Shown here piece by piece: positions 48,137 through 58,608 of a stretch of DNA of 64,000 nucleotides (within the stretch, counting starts at the first letter, position 1; each line of letters begins with the position of its first letter). A model generated the notes under the pieces. That model saw only the letters and a program-made list of their open reading frames with translations. It did not search any database and was not told the DNA's origin. The stretch covers positions 124,001 through 188,000 of the forward strand of contig JAVLRN010000010.1 of assembly GCA_032821775.1 (NCBI GenBank), written 5' to 3'. Source of the DNA: Sanguinoderma infundibulare (lineage: Eukaryota > Basidiomycota > Agaricomycetes > Polyporales > Polyporaceae). The position numbers and the translations under genes are program-made.

Positions 48137-50163
48137 ATGCCAGACTCCTTCTTTGCCGTCCCGAAAAACCGCAAGCGCAAGCGGTCGACCCCCACGGATG
48201 CTGGTCCGTCGTCTTCCAAGAAGGCAGTGCGAGGAGTGAAGGGGACGGGTCGGAAACGGGACACCAGGACCACGAGTAAGAAGCGGGCGGCCGCGGACGA
48301 AGAGCTCTCGGATGAGACGCACAATGACGATGATCAGGAGGGCATTGACGACATGGACCTTCGAGCTCCGGACGTGGACCCGGACGCATACGAGAGTGGG
48401 GAGGAGGACGAGGACGAGACACCCGCGCAGAAGAGGCTGAGGCTCGCGAAGCTTTACCTGGATGGTGTGAAGCAGGGCTTGTCATTAGGTGCGTGTGTCG
48501 TCAGTATTGCGCAGCGGCCCCTGTTATGACCCATTCTGACGATGTGCTGAAGCGGATGGGGAGTTTGACGCGGCGGAGATCGACCGTGAGCTCATATCTG
48601 CACGACTAAAACAAGATGTGATGGAACACTCGGGGAAAGTGCATTTATTTGTTGCGGATAGCGTGAGTCTCTTCATCTATCTTCGCGAATGCTATGACGT
48701 TGACGAGGCTGTCAGTTTGACTTGACAGAACCCCCATCCCTGCGCACAAAGCGCGCCCATCGTTTCTCGGTCACCGCCGCCGTCGCGTCTCCAGACGGCC
48801 GATGGCTCTTCACCTCGGGAAAGGAAGGCTCCATCGTCAAATGGGACCTCCACACAGGCAAAAAGGTCCATATGTTCCACAAGGTCCGTCAAGACAAGGG
48901 GAAAGGCAAGTCCCGCGAGACCGGGGACATCACAGGACATACGGACGAGGTCTGGACGCTCGCCCTGAGCCCGGACGGGAAGTACTTGGCGAGCGGTGGA
49001 AAGGATAGGCGCGTCGGCGTGTGGGACGTGGAGAAGAACGAGTGGGTGAAGGGTTTTGGAGGGCACCGAGACTGCATTTCGGTAAGTCGCTCCTGGTCCG
49101 TTCTGTGAACGGGCGAATGTTGACTTTCCGCACACACAGACCCTCGCATTCCGCAGAGCACAGCCGTCATTACAAACGCCTATACAGCTCTACTCCGGGT
49201 CATACGATCGGACACTCAAGCTCTTCGACCTGTCGACGATGGGCTACGTCGAGACCCTGTTCGGTCACCAAGCACCCATTCTCTCCATTGACGCTCTTCG
49301 TGGCGAGACCGCAGTCAGCGCAGGCGGACGGGACAAGACAGTGCGGTATTGGAAGGTGCCCGAAGAGACGCAGCTCGTCTTTCGAGGCGGTGGCGGGAGT
49401 ACATGGCACGACGACCTTGATGGGATGGATGAGGACGTCTCCAGGAAGAAGGCGGGAAAGGCCATCGAAGCGACGTCGGAGAAGTTTGTAGAGGGCAGCA
49501 TGGAGTGCGTCGCCATGATTGATGAGTCGACTTTCGTCAGCGGAGGCGACAGCGGGTGAGCATATATGTGACGTGAATGGAAGATTCGTGAAACTCAATT
49601 TGTTATCGCCGTCAGGTCCATCAGCTTGTGGTCAACTCAACGAAAAAAGCCTGTGTTCACCCAGGCGCTTGCGCACGGCATGGACTTGTCCCAAGTCGAG
49701 GCGGAAGACATCAAGACGGTCCGGAAACCCCGATGGATCACTGCGCTTGCTAGTCTATGCTACTCGGATCTGTTTGCGTCAGGTAATGTGCCATCACGGA
49801 CGCTTCCACGTTGGATCTGACATCTACTCAGGTTCATGGGATGGCGAGATCCGGCTATGGAAGCTCGACTCGAAGCTCAAGTCGTTCTCGCTCGTCGGGT
49901 CACTTCCTGCCCTCGGCGTTGCCAACTCTCTGCAGTTCGTCTCCCCAGCGCAGACTTTCTTCGCCTCGGCGTCGTGGACGTCGCCTGGCGAGGACTCGGC
50001 GGCGCCTCCACAGCCGAACGGGAAGCATGCCAAGGCGAGAACTTCGCCAGTGTTGCTCGTCGCCGGTGTAGGACAGGAGATGCGTTCGGGTCGTTGGGTG
50101 TGCCAGAAGGGTGAGGGCTACGTCAACGGCGCGCTCGTGTTTGCGCTGCATCCTCGGACATGA
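48137..50163 (+). CDS. RRP9: Rrp9/U3-55K, U3 snoRNP WD40 protein
   Basis: Nucleolar component of the box C/D U3 snoRNP needed for 18S pre-rRNA cleavage. Starts MPDSFFAVPKNRKRKRSTPT, a basic nuclear or nucleolar signal, then an acidic stretch (LSDETHNDDDQEGIDDMDL) and the helix TPAQKRLRLAKLYLDGVKQG typical of Rrp9. An intron at about 48490-48557 leads to GEFDAAEIDRELISARLKQD. WD repeats follow: FTSGKEGSIVKWDLHTGKK, HTDEVWTLALSPDGKYLASG, LYSGSYDRTLKLFDL, VSAGGRDKTVRYWKV, SLWSTQRKKPVF and WDGEIRLWKLDSKLKS. The end VNGALVFALHPRT is conserved in the family. About 560 residues, five introns. Its upstream sequence is largely the repeat of 46413-48102. Confidence 0.92.
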
Positions 50164-50680
50164 CCGGTATTCGTTGTGATGCATCATGTAACCACACATT
50201 GATTGCCAAGAGAAGTGCTTACTGCTTCTTTATCGTTCTGAGCCGGCGCCTCAGCGTTGATCTCGTCAGAGGTGGTCTTTTTAGGACCTAGTCTCATACT
50301 TGTGCAGGATGTTTGATTACACGGAGAACGGTCCGACAATACTACCAACGTTGCTGAGGCATTCGTGTTCTGTAATGCGTGTTGTAAAATAACACGCAGC
50401 CTGGATCATGTCGACGTGGATTGTAACCTTGAGGCTTGCCGTGTTTGACGAGACGCACGCGACAGGGAAAACATGTGCGAAAAGCGGCTCCAACCTTATC
50501 TTATCTTATCAAGCTGCCGTGAAGCATGGTGAGGGGGTCGAGCAAGGCCTCGAGCCGGATTGCTTGCAAAGAACGGCTCGTAACGGCATGCTGCCGCAGT
50601 CCTACCAGCCTCCCAACCCGTTCTTTCCTTTCTCCTACCAATCGCCACAGTACCGCAAGGCACTCGCTCATTCGCTATTC
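50164..50680. other. RRP9 3' flank and exonuclease promoter
   Basis: Contains the start of the 106 bp block (from 50615) that is duplicated at 44605-44713. No other feature recognised. Confidence 0.45.
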
Positions 50681-50720
50681 ATGTTCTCGAGCGCAATCCC
50701 ACCAGGGCAACATTGCCAAC
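50615..50720 (+). repeat. source copy of duplicated 5' end block
   Basis: Overlaps the leader and first codons of the exonuclease gene. Its partner at 44605-44713 is not followed by the rest of the gene, so this is probably the original. Confidence 0.8.
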
Positions 50721-51786
50721 CCCAAATCATCCTTGTATCCTCGTATCCGCAAGCCGCGTATGCCGCAGCAGCTCTTTCCGGCTCCCCGGTCCTCATCATC
50801 GACTGCGAAGGCGAGAATCTTGGCCACCCAGATGGCTGCTTGACCATCCTCTCCATCGGAGCCGCCGGCGGCTCCCACATCTTTCTCGTCGACGTCCTCG
50901 CGCTGCCCGACGGGAACAACCCGTACCTGCGCCCGCTCCTCGCGCTCTTAGCGAATGACTACGTCCTCAAGGTGTTCTGGGACGGGAGAACGGATGTGCT
51001 AGAGCTGGGCTTGACGTACGGAGTGCGCGTCGCGGGCGTGCTCGACCTCCAGGTCGCGGAGGTCGTGCAGCGCTCGGCGCGGCAGTCGAACGAGCGCCGT
51101 CTGGAGTACCTTGCGAACAAGTACTTCAAACCGATCCGGGACGACGTCCTCGCGAACCCGGCGGTATTCGACGGGATCTACAACTTGATCGGACTGGAGA
51201 AATGCCTCGGCCTAAGGGGGCTAGTCACAGGGCAGGCAAAAGACCGTGAGTATCGACGCGACGGACTCAAGCCGGTGGTGATACCTGGTGCTCACATCGA
51301 GATGTCGTGTTAGCGGAGGTGGTGGAGATGCACAGATCCCACGGGTCTAGCATGTGGAGGCTGCGGCCCTTGCACCCAAAGCTCGTCCACTACGCCGCGC
51401 ACGACATTGAACTCATCGGCGTCCTCTACGACCACTTTGTCCGTCTGGGCGGGGTGGGCAAGCAGGGCACGCTCGAGAAGCTCAAACGACAATCCGCCCG
51501 CTACGTGTCCGTGTACCGCACGCGCGAACTCAAAGAACTCCATCACGTCCAGGAACTCGGACGGTTTATGAACATGGGCGTCCTGGACGAGCCCGCTCCT
51601 GGCGACGTGCATTATAGGTGCCAGCGCTGTCTGCTCGATCTTCCCCTCAACTGCTTCGTGAAATTGAGCGGTGAGAGGGCGATGATCAATGGAGTAGCGC
51701 TACAGAGGTGGGCGTTTTGTCGGCTTTGTGCTGCGATTGCGCACAAGAATGGAGAACCGGATGAGGGTTGTTGGGTGGGGGTCTGA
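50681..51786 (+). CDS. EXD-type 3'-5' exonuclease domain protein
   Basis: DEDD exonuclease of the EXD1/EXD2-like group. Starts MFSSAIPPGQHCQPQIILVS, then LSGSPVLIIDCEGENLG (Asp-x-Glu of motif I), IFLVDVLAL, and VLKVFWDGRTDVLELGLTYG (motif II Asp in WDGRTD). Motif III is reached after the single intron (about 51247-51311): HPKLVHYAAHDIELIGVLYD, a Tyr-x3-Asp arrangement. The C-terminus has two Cys pairs, CQRC and CRLC, which may bind zinc. About 345 residues. An upstream in-frame ATG at 50408 exists, but the 50681 start fits the family better. RNA or DNA as substrate is unknown. It is not closely related to the exonuclease at 13240-15070. Confidence 0.82.
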
Positions 51787-52219
51787 CGAGGACGCGACGG
51801 TAGATGGTCTGCTGTGGGATGCTACTAGGCGGGAAGTATTAGGACAGGTGGCCGCTCATCGCAGTCTTTACGCATACTCACACTGTTCGAACTGATTTGC
51901 AAGTCATGACCAAGAACTTGAAACGCTGCAACCCCATCCGAGACACGATCACGTGTCCGAGTCGGACATCAATGCAAGCTTAAGGCCGTACGCGTCGACT
52001 TGCCGCAGAGCCGATTGTACGGAAGACATCTGCGTCCAAGGTCAGCCTGCAGCGAGCCTCACTTTCTGATCCGGGCGCACGCGAAGCTTTCCACAGTCCC
52101 GCCCCGGGCCGTTAGGAAGCACCGTGCTGCGGTATGCTATCTCCTTTATCTCAGTCAAGTCCTTCGTATCACCCTTTGCCCAATCCCCCGTCATCCTCTA
52201 CTCACTCCACGTAGCTTCA
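51787..52219. other. intergenic region before BTB gene
   Basis: No motif recognised; should contain the exonuclease 3' UTR and the BTB promoter. Confidence 0.4.
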
Positions 52220-53206
52220 ATGGCGAATTCCAGGACCTCCGAGGACTTACCTTACCAAGACCCGTTGTTCGGCGACCTCGTTGTCCGGACGTGCGACCAA
52301 GTCGAGTTCCACGTTCACCAGAGGCGCATCGCAGACGTATCTCCCGTCTTCGCCGAAATGTTTTCTATTGCGACCCCTCTTCCTTCCTCATCCAAGGCGA
52401 TCGTGGACGTATCCGAGTCGAGCAATGTTTGGAAGAAGCTTCTCCCGATCTGCTACCTCGCGAAGGAACCGCCTCTCACCTTAGAGGACATCGGTCATCT
52501 CTTGGAGGCGGCGCGGAAGTACCACATGTCGGAGGGGGTACGGAGCAGGTTTAGGCTTCACCTCTTACTTCCAGAATTCCTTGAGGAGAAGCCATTCGCA
52601 GTCTACGCGCTTGCGTGTGCGGCGAGTTTCGACGACGTTGCCCGGGCCGCTGCGAGGCGTACCCTTCGTTTGCCCATCTACCCCCAGGATTCCGCACAGT
52701 ACGGGCTCATCAGCGGCCGCGCATTCTACCGCCTTTTCGAATACCGGCAGAAGTGCGGCGTCGTTGCTGGTGCTGTCGTTTCTTCAACGAAACGATTCGA
52801 ATTCCCAGAGTGGATGTCGAGTCACCAGCTCCGCCAGATCTCTCGGTGCACCGATTATTGTACCCTTCCATTCGTTGCGGAGAGCCGCGCGAGCGGTAAA
52901 TTCCTGGACGACGTATATATTCCGCGTCCCTGGCTCGACTACATGCGGGATCTGGATAAAGCTCTCAAGCTTCAGCCCGACGTCAACCTCCCAGACGATC
53001 CGTCTAGGCTGCAAGGTCTCATCAACGCGTTGAGTGGTTGCCATGGTTGCCTTAAGAACGCGTACGCGTGCACAACATCTCTCTGCTCGGCCATTAAGCA
53101 GGAGCTAGAGAAAGAAATATCAAAGGTATTCCTTCCAGCACACTTAGTTACAGTCGGGTGCTGACTTTTGCATGCACATCAGGTGGAACTCGTGATCGAG
53201 AACTAA
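52220..53206 (+). CDS. BTB/POZ domain protein
   Basis: Starts MANSRTSEDLPYQDPLFGDL. The BTB core is DLVVRTCDQVEFHVHQRRIA, SPVFAEMFSIATPL, KKLLPICYLAKEPP and LLEAARKYHMSEGVRSRFR. The second half has EEKPFAVYALACAASFDDVA, FEYRQKCGVVAGAV and GCHGCLKNAYACT, sharing the Cys and CxxC positions with the other copies. An intron (53126-53182) precedes seven codons, VELVIEN. About 309 residues. A longer in-frame N-terminus from 52124 looks like leader, because alignment with the other BTB genes starts at 52220. Very similar to the gene starting at 63569, probably a recent paralogue. Confidence 0.87.
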
Positions 53207-53299
53207 GTCAATGGCTGGGAGCCATTATTCGAAGATAATGCAGTGAGTATTTGATCACACTCGTTGAAGTTACTCTAGACACGCCATTCTGACCAGCTA

Positions 53300-53591
53300 T
53301 CAGAGAGCCGCATCTTGATGTCGGAAGCCAGAGAAGGGAGCTTGACGTACCACATCATTGTCGTCCCAAGACCACCACCACTTCAGCTCCATTCTCTTCT
53401 TGCCCTCCGGCAAGCATTCGTTCATGGCGTTATCCAGAAACTTGATGACCCGATCATATCGGTCTGGCTGCCCGAGATCGCACTCTTCGTCTATGTCGAG
53501 TTCGTCCACGTATACAGAATCTTCGGATACTTGAACGTAAACGGTCTGCCCACTTCAAGTGTCCGCCTCGTCGTGCGCATCAGCGGACAAG
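53300..53591 (-). pseudogene. 5'-truncated copy of the unknown small gene
   Basis: The main exon (53351-53591) reads VYVQVSEDSVYVDELDIDEE, GQPDRYDRVIKFLDNAMNE and WWWSWDDNDV, matching the gene at 43743-44270. Everything upstream is replaced by the 1,690 bp repeat, which begins at 53592, so the start codon and first half are missing. Confidence 0.6.
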
Positions 53592-55281
53592 AAGCAGAAC
53601 TTTTTGGCGCCTGCCTCTCGATTTGATCCACGTGATCCAGACAGGCGTCCACGGCGGCCCGGTCCGAATGTCATCGGGGCTCAGCAAGGGCGAAAGCTTT
53701 TGAGCTTGCGGCCCACCTTCATCGGATCCCCCCACCTCGACGACGCCCGGCTCACCAGATGTTCTACTGCTAGTTGCAACGTTTAATGCTCGCATATAGC
53801 CTTGCTTCGTGTAAAGGGGGTGCAACAACACAGCTATCTGGATGTCAGCTTCGGTCCAGATGGATTCCTGTAACCTCAACGTGTTCAACGTATTCCAGCC
53901 CACCCTCCGATTAGCATGGTTCACTCGACATTAACAGCTGAGGTGAGTGCTGGTGTACCTTCTGATTACTAGTTAGTGCGCCTTCGCTCGATGTGAAAGA
54001 TACTGGCAGCGTCGTGGGCCGTCGACGTTGGCCTGCACGGCTTCCATCACTTCCCCGACTATCGGATCCTGCAAACAGAATCCCCACATAGGTCCACAGC
54101 TCGTTTCCGTGTCGGCTTCTCTGCCTCGTGGGCGCAATGACAACCCGAAGCCGTGTTCCGTTGTATTAACCCCCGATGTTGAATGCCATTCTACTTCTGT
54201 GCCTTGTCTGTCCTCGCTCTTCTTCGTTTTTCACCGTGGTTCGCGGATTCGCAGTTGTTCGGACCGTATACACAGCCTACGGGCAAGTCTGCTGCCACGT
54301 AGAAAGCTCTGGTTCTCCCGCTGGTTCCGAATAGTAGAGCTCGATGGGCCTTGGTGAACGCTCCGAGTGTTCCTCGTGGACATTGTACGTACCGGTTGTT
54401 CCAATGTGCAGCAAATGGGCGTTTGCCTGCGCTGATTTCGCCTTCCCGGAAGATCGCTGGACTTAACCACAGAGTCATGCGCCAAGCCACTCGCATCGCC
54501 TTGCAGCCCTGCTTCTCTCTTCCATCCGATCCTCTCGTCCGGCGGGCCTTCCGACGTGCTCAAGTTGTCTCACGTTGCGCCTCCATAAACGCCGGTCTTC
54601 CGATCTTATACCATCGGTAACGGTGGTACTTAGACCACGATCCGATATCTGCTCCGTCCGTGTCGCTTCGCCGTCACTGCTCTGCCATGTTGGCCGCAAG
54701 TGGCAGCGTACGACCCATGTCGTCATAGTCACCAGGCATACGGACCATGCTGCGTACGTACTGGACCGGGCGGAGATCTCTGAATGTACATGCTTCGGTG
54801 CTCATGCCATCGCATTCTTCGGCCCTATTCCCCAGCTCTCCGCAGCAGGATTCCTGATCGTGGCGGGCCCTCCAAGTCTACCTATCCCGGACAGCGTATT
54901 AGCACCGCCCGCGATGGACTGCTCAGTGCGGTAAGTCCAGAGGTGGTCGGCCCACGTTTTGTTGCTATGTTTAGGGCACAAACTAGCGACGCTGCCTCGT
55001 GCAGGACCCCTGGAGGACCCCGCACGGCGTCCCCGTCAGAATGATCCTTTCGATGCTCCTCGAAGCAGCAAAGTGCTTCTCCGATGCGCCCGGATGCGAC
55101 CTGGCCTGCTCGGTGCACACAGCCCCGAGGGAGATATAGGACGGTTTGGGCGGAGCATGTGAGCCCCCGAGCCTGCTCCGCCTCTGCGGCGCACGTTCCG
55201 TACTGGAGTCGAAGAGACGAAGGGAACATCAGGGTCGAGCGGAAGAGTGTTCGGAATGACCGCCGGGGGTCACTGGCCACA
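53592..55281 (-). repeat. 1,690 bp dispersed repeat, copy B (inverted)
   Basis: Reverse-orientation copy of 46413-48102 with equal length and near identity. One end abuts the truncated small gene; the other lies about 480 bp before the copper-fist gene. Confidence 0.85.
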
Positions 55282-55761
55282 TCCGCGCAGGTGGGGCCGG
55301 GGAGATAATACCAGATTTTGACAGAAGGGTGCATGATCTCACGTACGATTCTGATCTTTCTGGGTTGCTCCGGGCAGGATAGGACGATAGCTGATACACG
55401 CCGTGCGTGGGCAGAGCGTGAATATCGCCACTCGCGAACCTACTCGCCGCTCCCAACGCTGTGACCGTGACGCCGCCACGCGGACCGGGGGACCTTTATT
55501 TGGCTGTATTTGGGGGGTGTGGCGCGGAGGGGCGGGGATATAAGCCTTGTGGCTGCTCGTCGTCGCGGATTCCAGTTTCTTTCTTTTCCCTTCTACTCTT
55601 GCCCATGCTCGTTCTCCACTCCAAACAGCTTTCATTCGGCGCGCTCCCCCTCTCCCAATAACGCACGCGTGGCGTCGCGGGCGTGCAGAGCGTCCGGGGC
55701 GTGTCTTTCTCCAAACACTCAACTTTCCATCCAACCCATCCCCCTCTCCATCTTGTCCACC
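55282..55761. other. copper-fist gene promoter
   Basis: 480 bp with a clear TATA box (55537-55544) and a pyrimidine-rich leader up to the ATG. Nothing else recognised. Confidence 0.5.
55537..55544 (+). promoter_or_regulatory. TATA box of the copper-fist gene
   Basis: GATATAAG in a G-rich context, about 220 bp before the ATG; the leader between is pyrimidine-rich. Confidence 0.55.
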
Positions 55762-57757
55762 ATGGTGGGTTCTGGCACTTGCCTCGTTTGAGGCCTGTGT
55801 CATTGAGCGCGTTCCTCCCTTTCCCAGGTATTTGTTGGCGACAAGAAGTACGCCTGGTATGGCAGCTTCGTTCCAGTTGATGTCATACCCCATCTCGCTA
55901 ATCACCAGCTGCTGTCATTCCGCAGCGAGACCTGTATCAAAGGTCACCGCTCTTCCTCCTGCAAACACACCGACCGTCCGTTGTTCGAGATCAAGAAGAA
56001 GGGCCGTCCCGTCACCCAGTGTGAGCATTGCCGTGAGCTCCGGAAAACCCGCCAAATACACGTGAAATGTGTCTGTGAGACCAAGGAGGGCACCGAAGAC
56101 GTGTCGAGCGCCTCAGGCAGCAAAGGTGTGTTAATGCATTGGACGCCCCATCCCCGCTCTTGTCTGACTTCAAAGGCCGCTCTGGTCTGTTGCGCTTCAG
56201 GAGGATTAAAGCTGCCGGCCCGCGCCGCGTTTCCCAGCGGTTTACCTGAAGACCTGCTGGAAGCGTCGGTTGCGTCTCAGCCCTTCTCAGAAGGCTCCGA
56301 TTCGGACCAAAGCAGTACGTCTACTACCAGCGCGCGGTTCCCATCCAATGCTCATTCTCATGCTAGGCCGTGGCTGCGCTTGTGGGGATCCCGCGTCCTG
56401 CACGTGCTGGACCCCACGTACTCGCGCCAAGCGTCCTGCTAAGGCTCACGAGCGCCGCGGTTCAGAAGCTCGTCCTATTGCACCTACTGTCAACGATGGC
56501 ATATCGCAACCCGCCGCACTCGTCGTTCACGCGCATGCTGGGGGTAACCGTCCGGTGCTCCCGAAACCTCCTGCCGAGCGTCCGGACTCTCCTTCGCGCA
56601 CCTCGCACAACCCTTCCACCGTCCAAAGCGGCCGTCTGCCTAGTCACGGCCAATCGTTCTACAGCCCGTACGGCCGCGCCTACGACTACTCCCATGCTAC
56701 TGGCTACGCTTCCTTGAACGATGGTCTTCCGTCCAATATGCAGAACCTTCTCAATAGTACCACGAGTCCTAATACGCCTTTTGGCGCTTGGCCTGCTGGT
56801 ACTGAGAACGCGAGTTTCCCCATGTCTCCCGTGTCTTCCTCTCCCCCTCTTTGCGGCTGCGGATCCTCCTGCGCCTGCCCTGGCTGCATGGAACACCACG
56901 GTCCGAACGTGGATCCCACTGCCGCATGCGCCAACCCAACTCAATGTGTCGCCTGTCTCGAGTGCAACATTAACACCTTCGCCGCGCTCGCGACGAACAA
57001 CGCACGGACGATGTACGATCCGTCTGGAGCGCAAAATGTGGATGACTGGCTCCGCCAAAATCTACCTGACCTCCCTTCCAACACTTCCATGCCCAATCTT
57101 CCATCCGCCACCGCGAGTCCCCCTGCATTCAGCCAGAGCCAGCCAGACCTCCGCTACGACCAGCCGATGATGCAGGCTTACGGAATGTGGAACAACTTGC
57201 AAAACGCCCCTATGCAACAGGCCCAGCCTTCGCCCACGATCAACGAGGAATGCTGCGATGGGCATTGCAGGTGTCCGCCGGGTATGTGCCGATGCGCCGC
57301 GGACCGTTATGGCAGCTCCTCTGGGCGCACCCTAACGTTCGCGGTCTCTGGCGAGCGGGCTCCATGCTGCGGTGGCGGAACCTCCGCGCGGCCCATGGCC
57401 TCGGGCTCGGGCTCGGGCTCGAGACAGAACCTTGGTCCCCCGAGCGCGCCGCGTTTCCCCGAAGGGCAGTGGTTCGCGCCGACGCTCACCGTGCCCCGGA
57501 CTTCGCTCAGCCGCGCGTCTTCGTCCTCGTCAAAGTCGAGCGCGCACCCGTCCCCTTCATCGTCTTCTCCGGCGTCCTTCGGAGACGTGGCTGTCAATGA
57601 CATCGCGCAGCGCGCGGCTGCGACGGAGGTGATTGCCTCGATGGGGAACCTGAGCACGAACACCGCTGTCGCGCCCCCTAGATCCGGTGCGTTGTCACAT
57701 CGTCGCGGCTCTGATCACAACGAGTATCGGACTCAGACTCAGGCCCGTCGCTATTAG
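55762..57757 (+). CDS. copper-fist transcription factor (Mac1/Cuf1/Ace1-like)
   Basis: Copper-sensing DNA-binding regulator of copper uptake or detoxification genes, nuclear. The ATG is followed at once by an intron (GTGGGT to CCCAG); the next exons give VFVGDKKYACETCIKGHRSS, SCKHTDRPLFEIKKKGRP and TQCEHCRELRKTRQ. These are the zinc-binding Cys/His set, the K/RGHR loop (here KGHR) and the KGRP minor-groove motif of the copper fist. After two further introns come Cys clusters: GCACGDPASCTC, CGCGSSCACPGCMEHH (C-x-C-x3-C-x-C-x2-C-x3-H, as in the copper-binding repeats of Mac1/Cuf1) and CCDGHCRCPPGMCRC. The rest is Ser/Pro/Asn-rich. About 560 residues, ending TQTQARRY. The Cys repeats favour an uptake activator (Mac1/Cuf1 type); an Ace1-type role is the alternative. 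Confidence 0.88.
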
Positions 57758-58608
57758 CTACACTCCCGTCTCCGTCGACCCCGTTACCGTACCCCAGCTT
57801 TCCTCCACGACCCCAAACACATTCACATGTTGTGGCGGTCGGATCCTGATCCGCGCTAGCTGTGGCTGCCTTTTTTAACTTGCCTTTCATTCCTCCTCCG
57901 CGTTTCATTAGCGTTTTTCGTCTTCCCCTTCACCACTTATAGCCTCGCGCTATGCTTTACATGCTTAACATGCTTATTTTTTGCTGCCTCCTGCCTTCTT
58001 TCCGATCGAAGTTCGATTCGGTTTCCTTTTTAAAATTGGTTTCGGGTTTCGGCACTTCATGAGGTCAGATGCAGACACGCTTTGGGTAGATGCGAATTCC
58101 CAACGCGGTTCTCTTTGCCCTTCTCTTTCATGTGGCGCGAACCTTGTGCAAGAAGAAGGCTGAGTATAGCTTACTGTAAGCTTCCGTCAGAGGTGAAGCC
58201 TAGGGATATCAGAATTCACAAGGTGAATCTTGCTCAGAACAGGACGGGCGGACGGAAGCACTCCAGCGCGCGTTGCTGGGGAAGATCGGATTGCGACCTT
58301 GACTGAGAAGTAGTATACTACTTAAGGTTTGATGAAGACTGAATATGCTCTATCGCCGAGATCGGTCCGAGAACCAAACGTAGGCGACGACATGACCACA
58401 ACTGTACGTACCTTGACGCAGCGCAAGCAAGGATCTGCGCGCTTGGTGACAAGGGGTCATTGGAACGACTTCCTTTCTATATTGTCTAGTTGTAACCAAT
58501 GCGTGCGTGAGTTACCAATGTGATCCTAATGACACAGTAAAACCAAGAACGCAGCGAACTCCAGGTCACCATTTCCGATGCGATAAACCAACGAATGCTA
58601 TGATCGGA
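57758..58608. other. convergent intergenic region
   Basis: 850 bp between the 3' ends of the copper-fist gene (+) and the aminotransferase gene (-). T-rich stretch after the copper-fist stop fits a 3' UTR. No further gene recognised. Confidence 0.45.
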
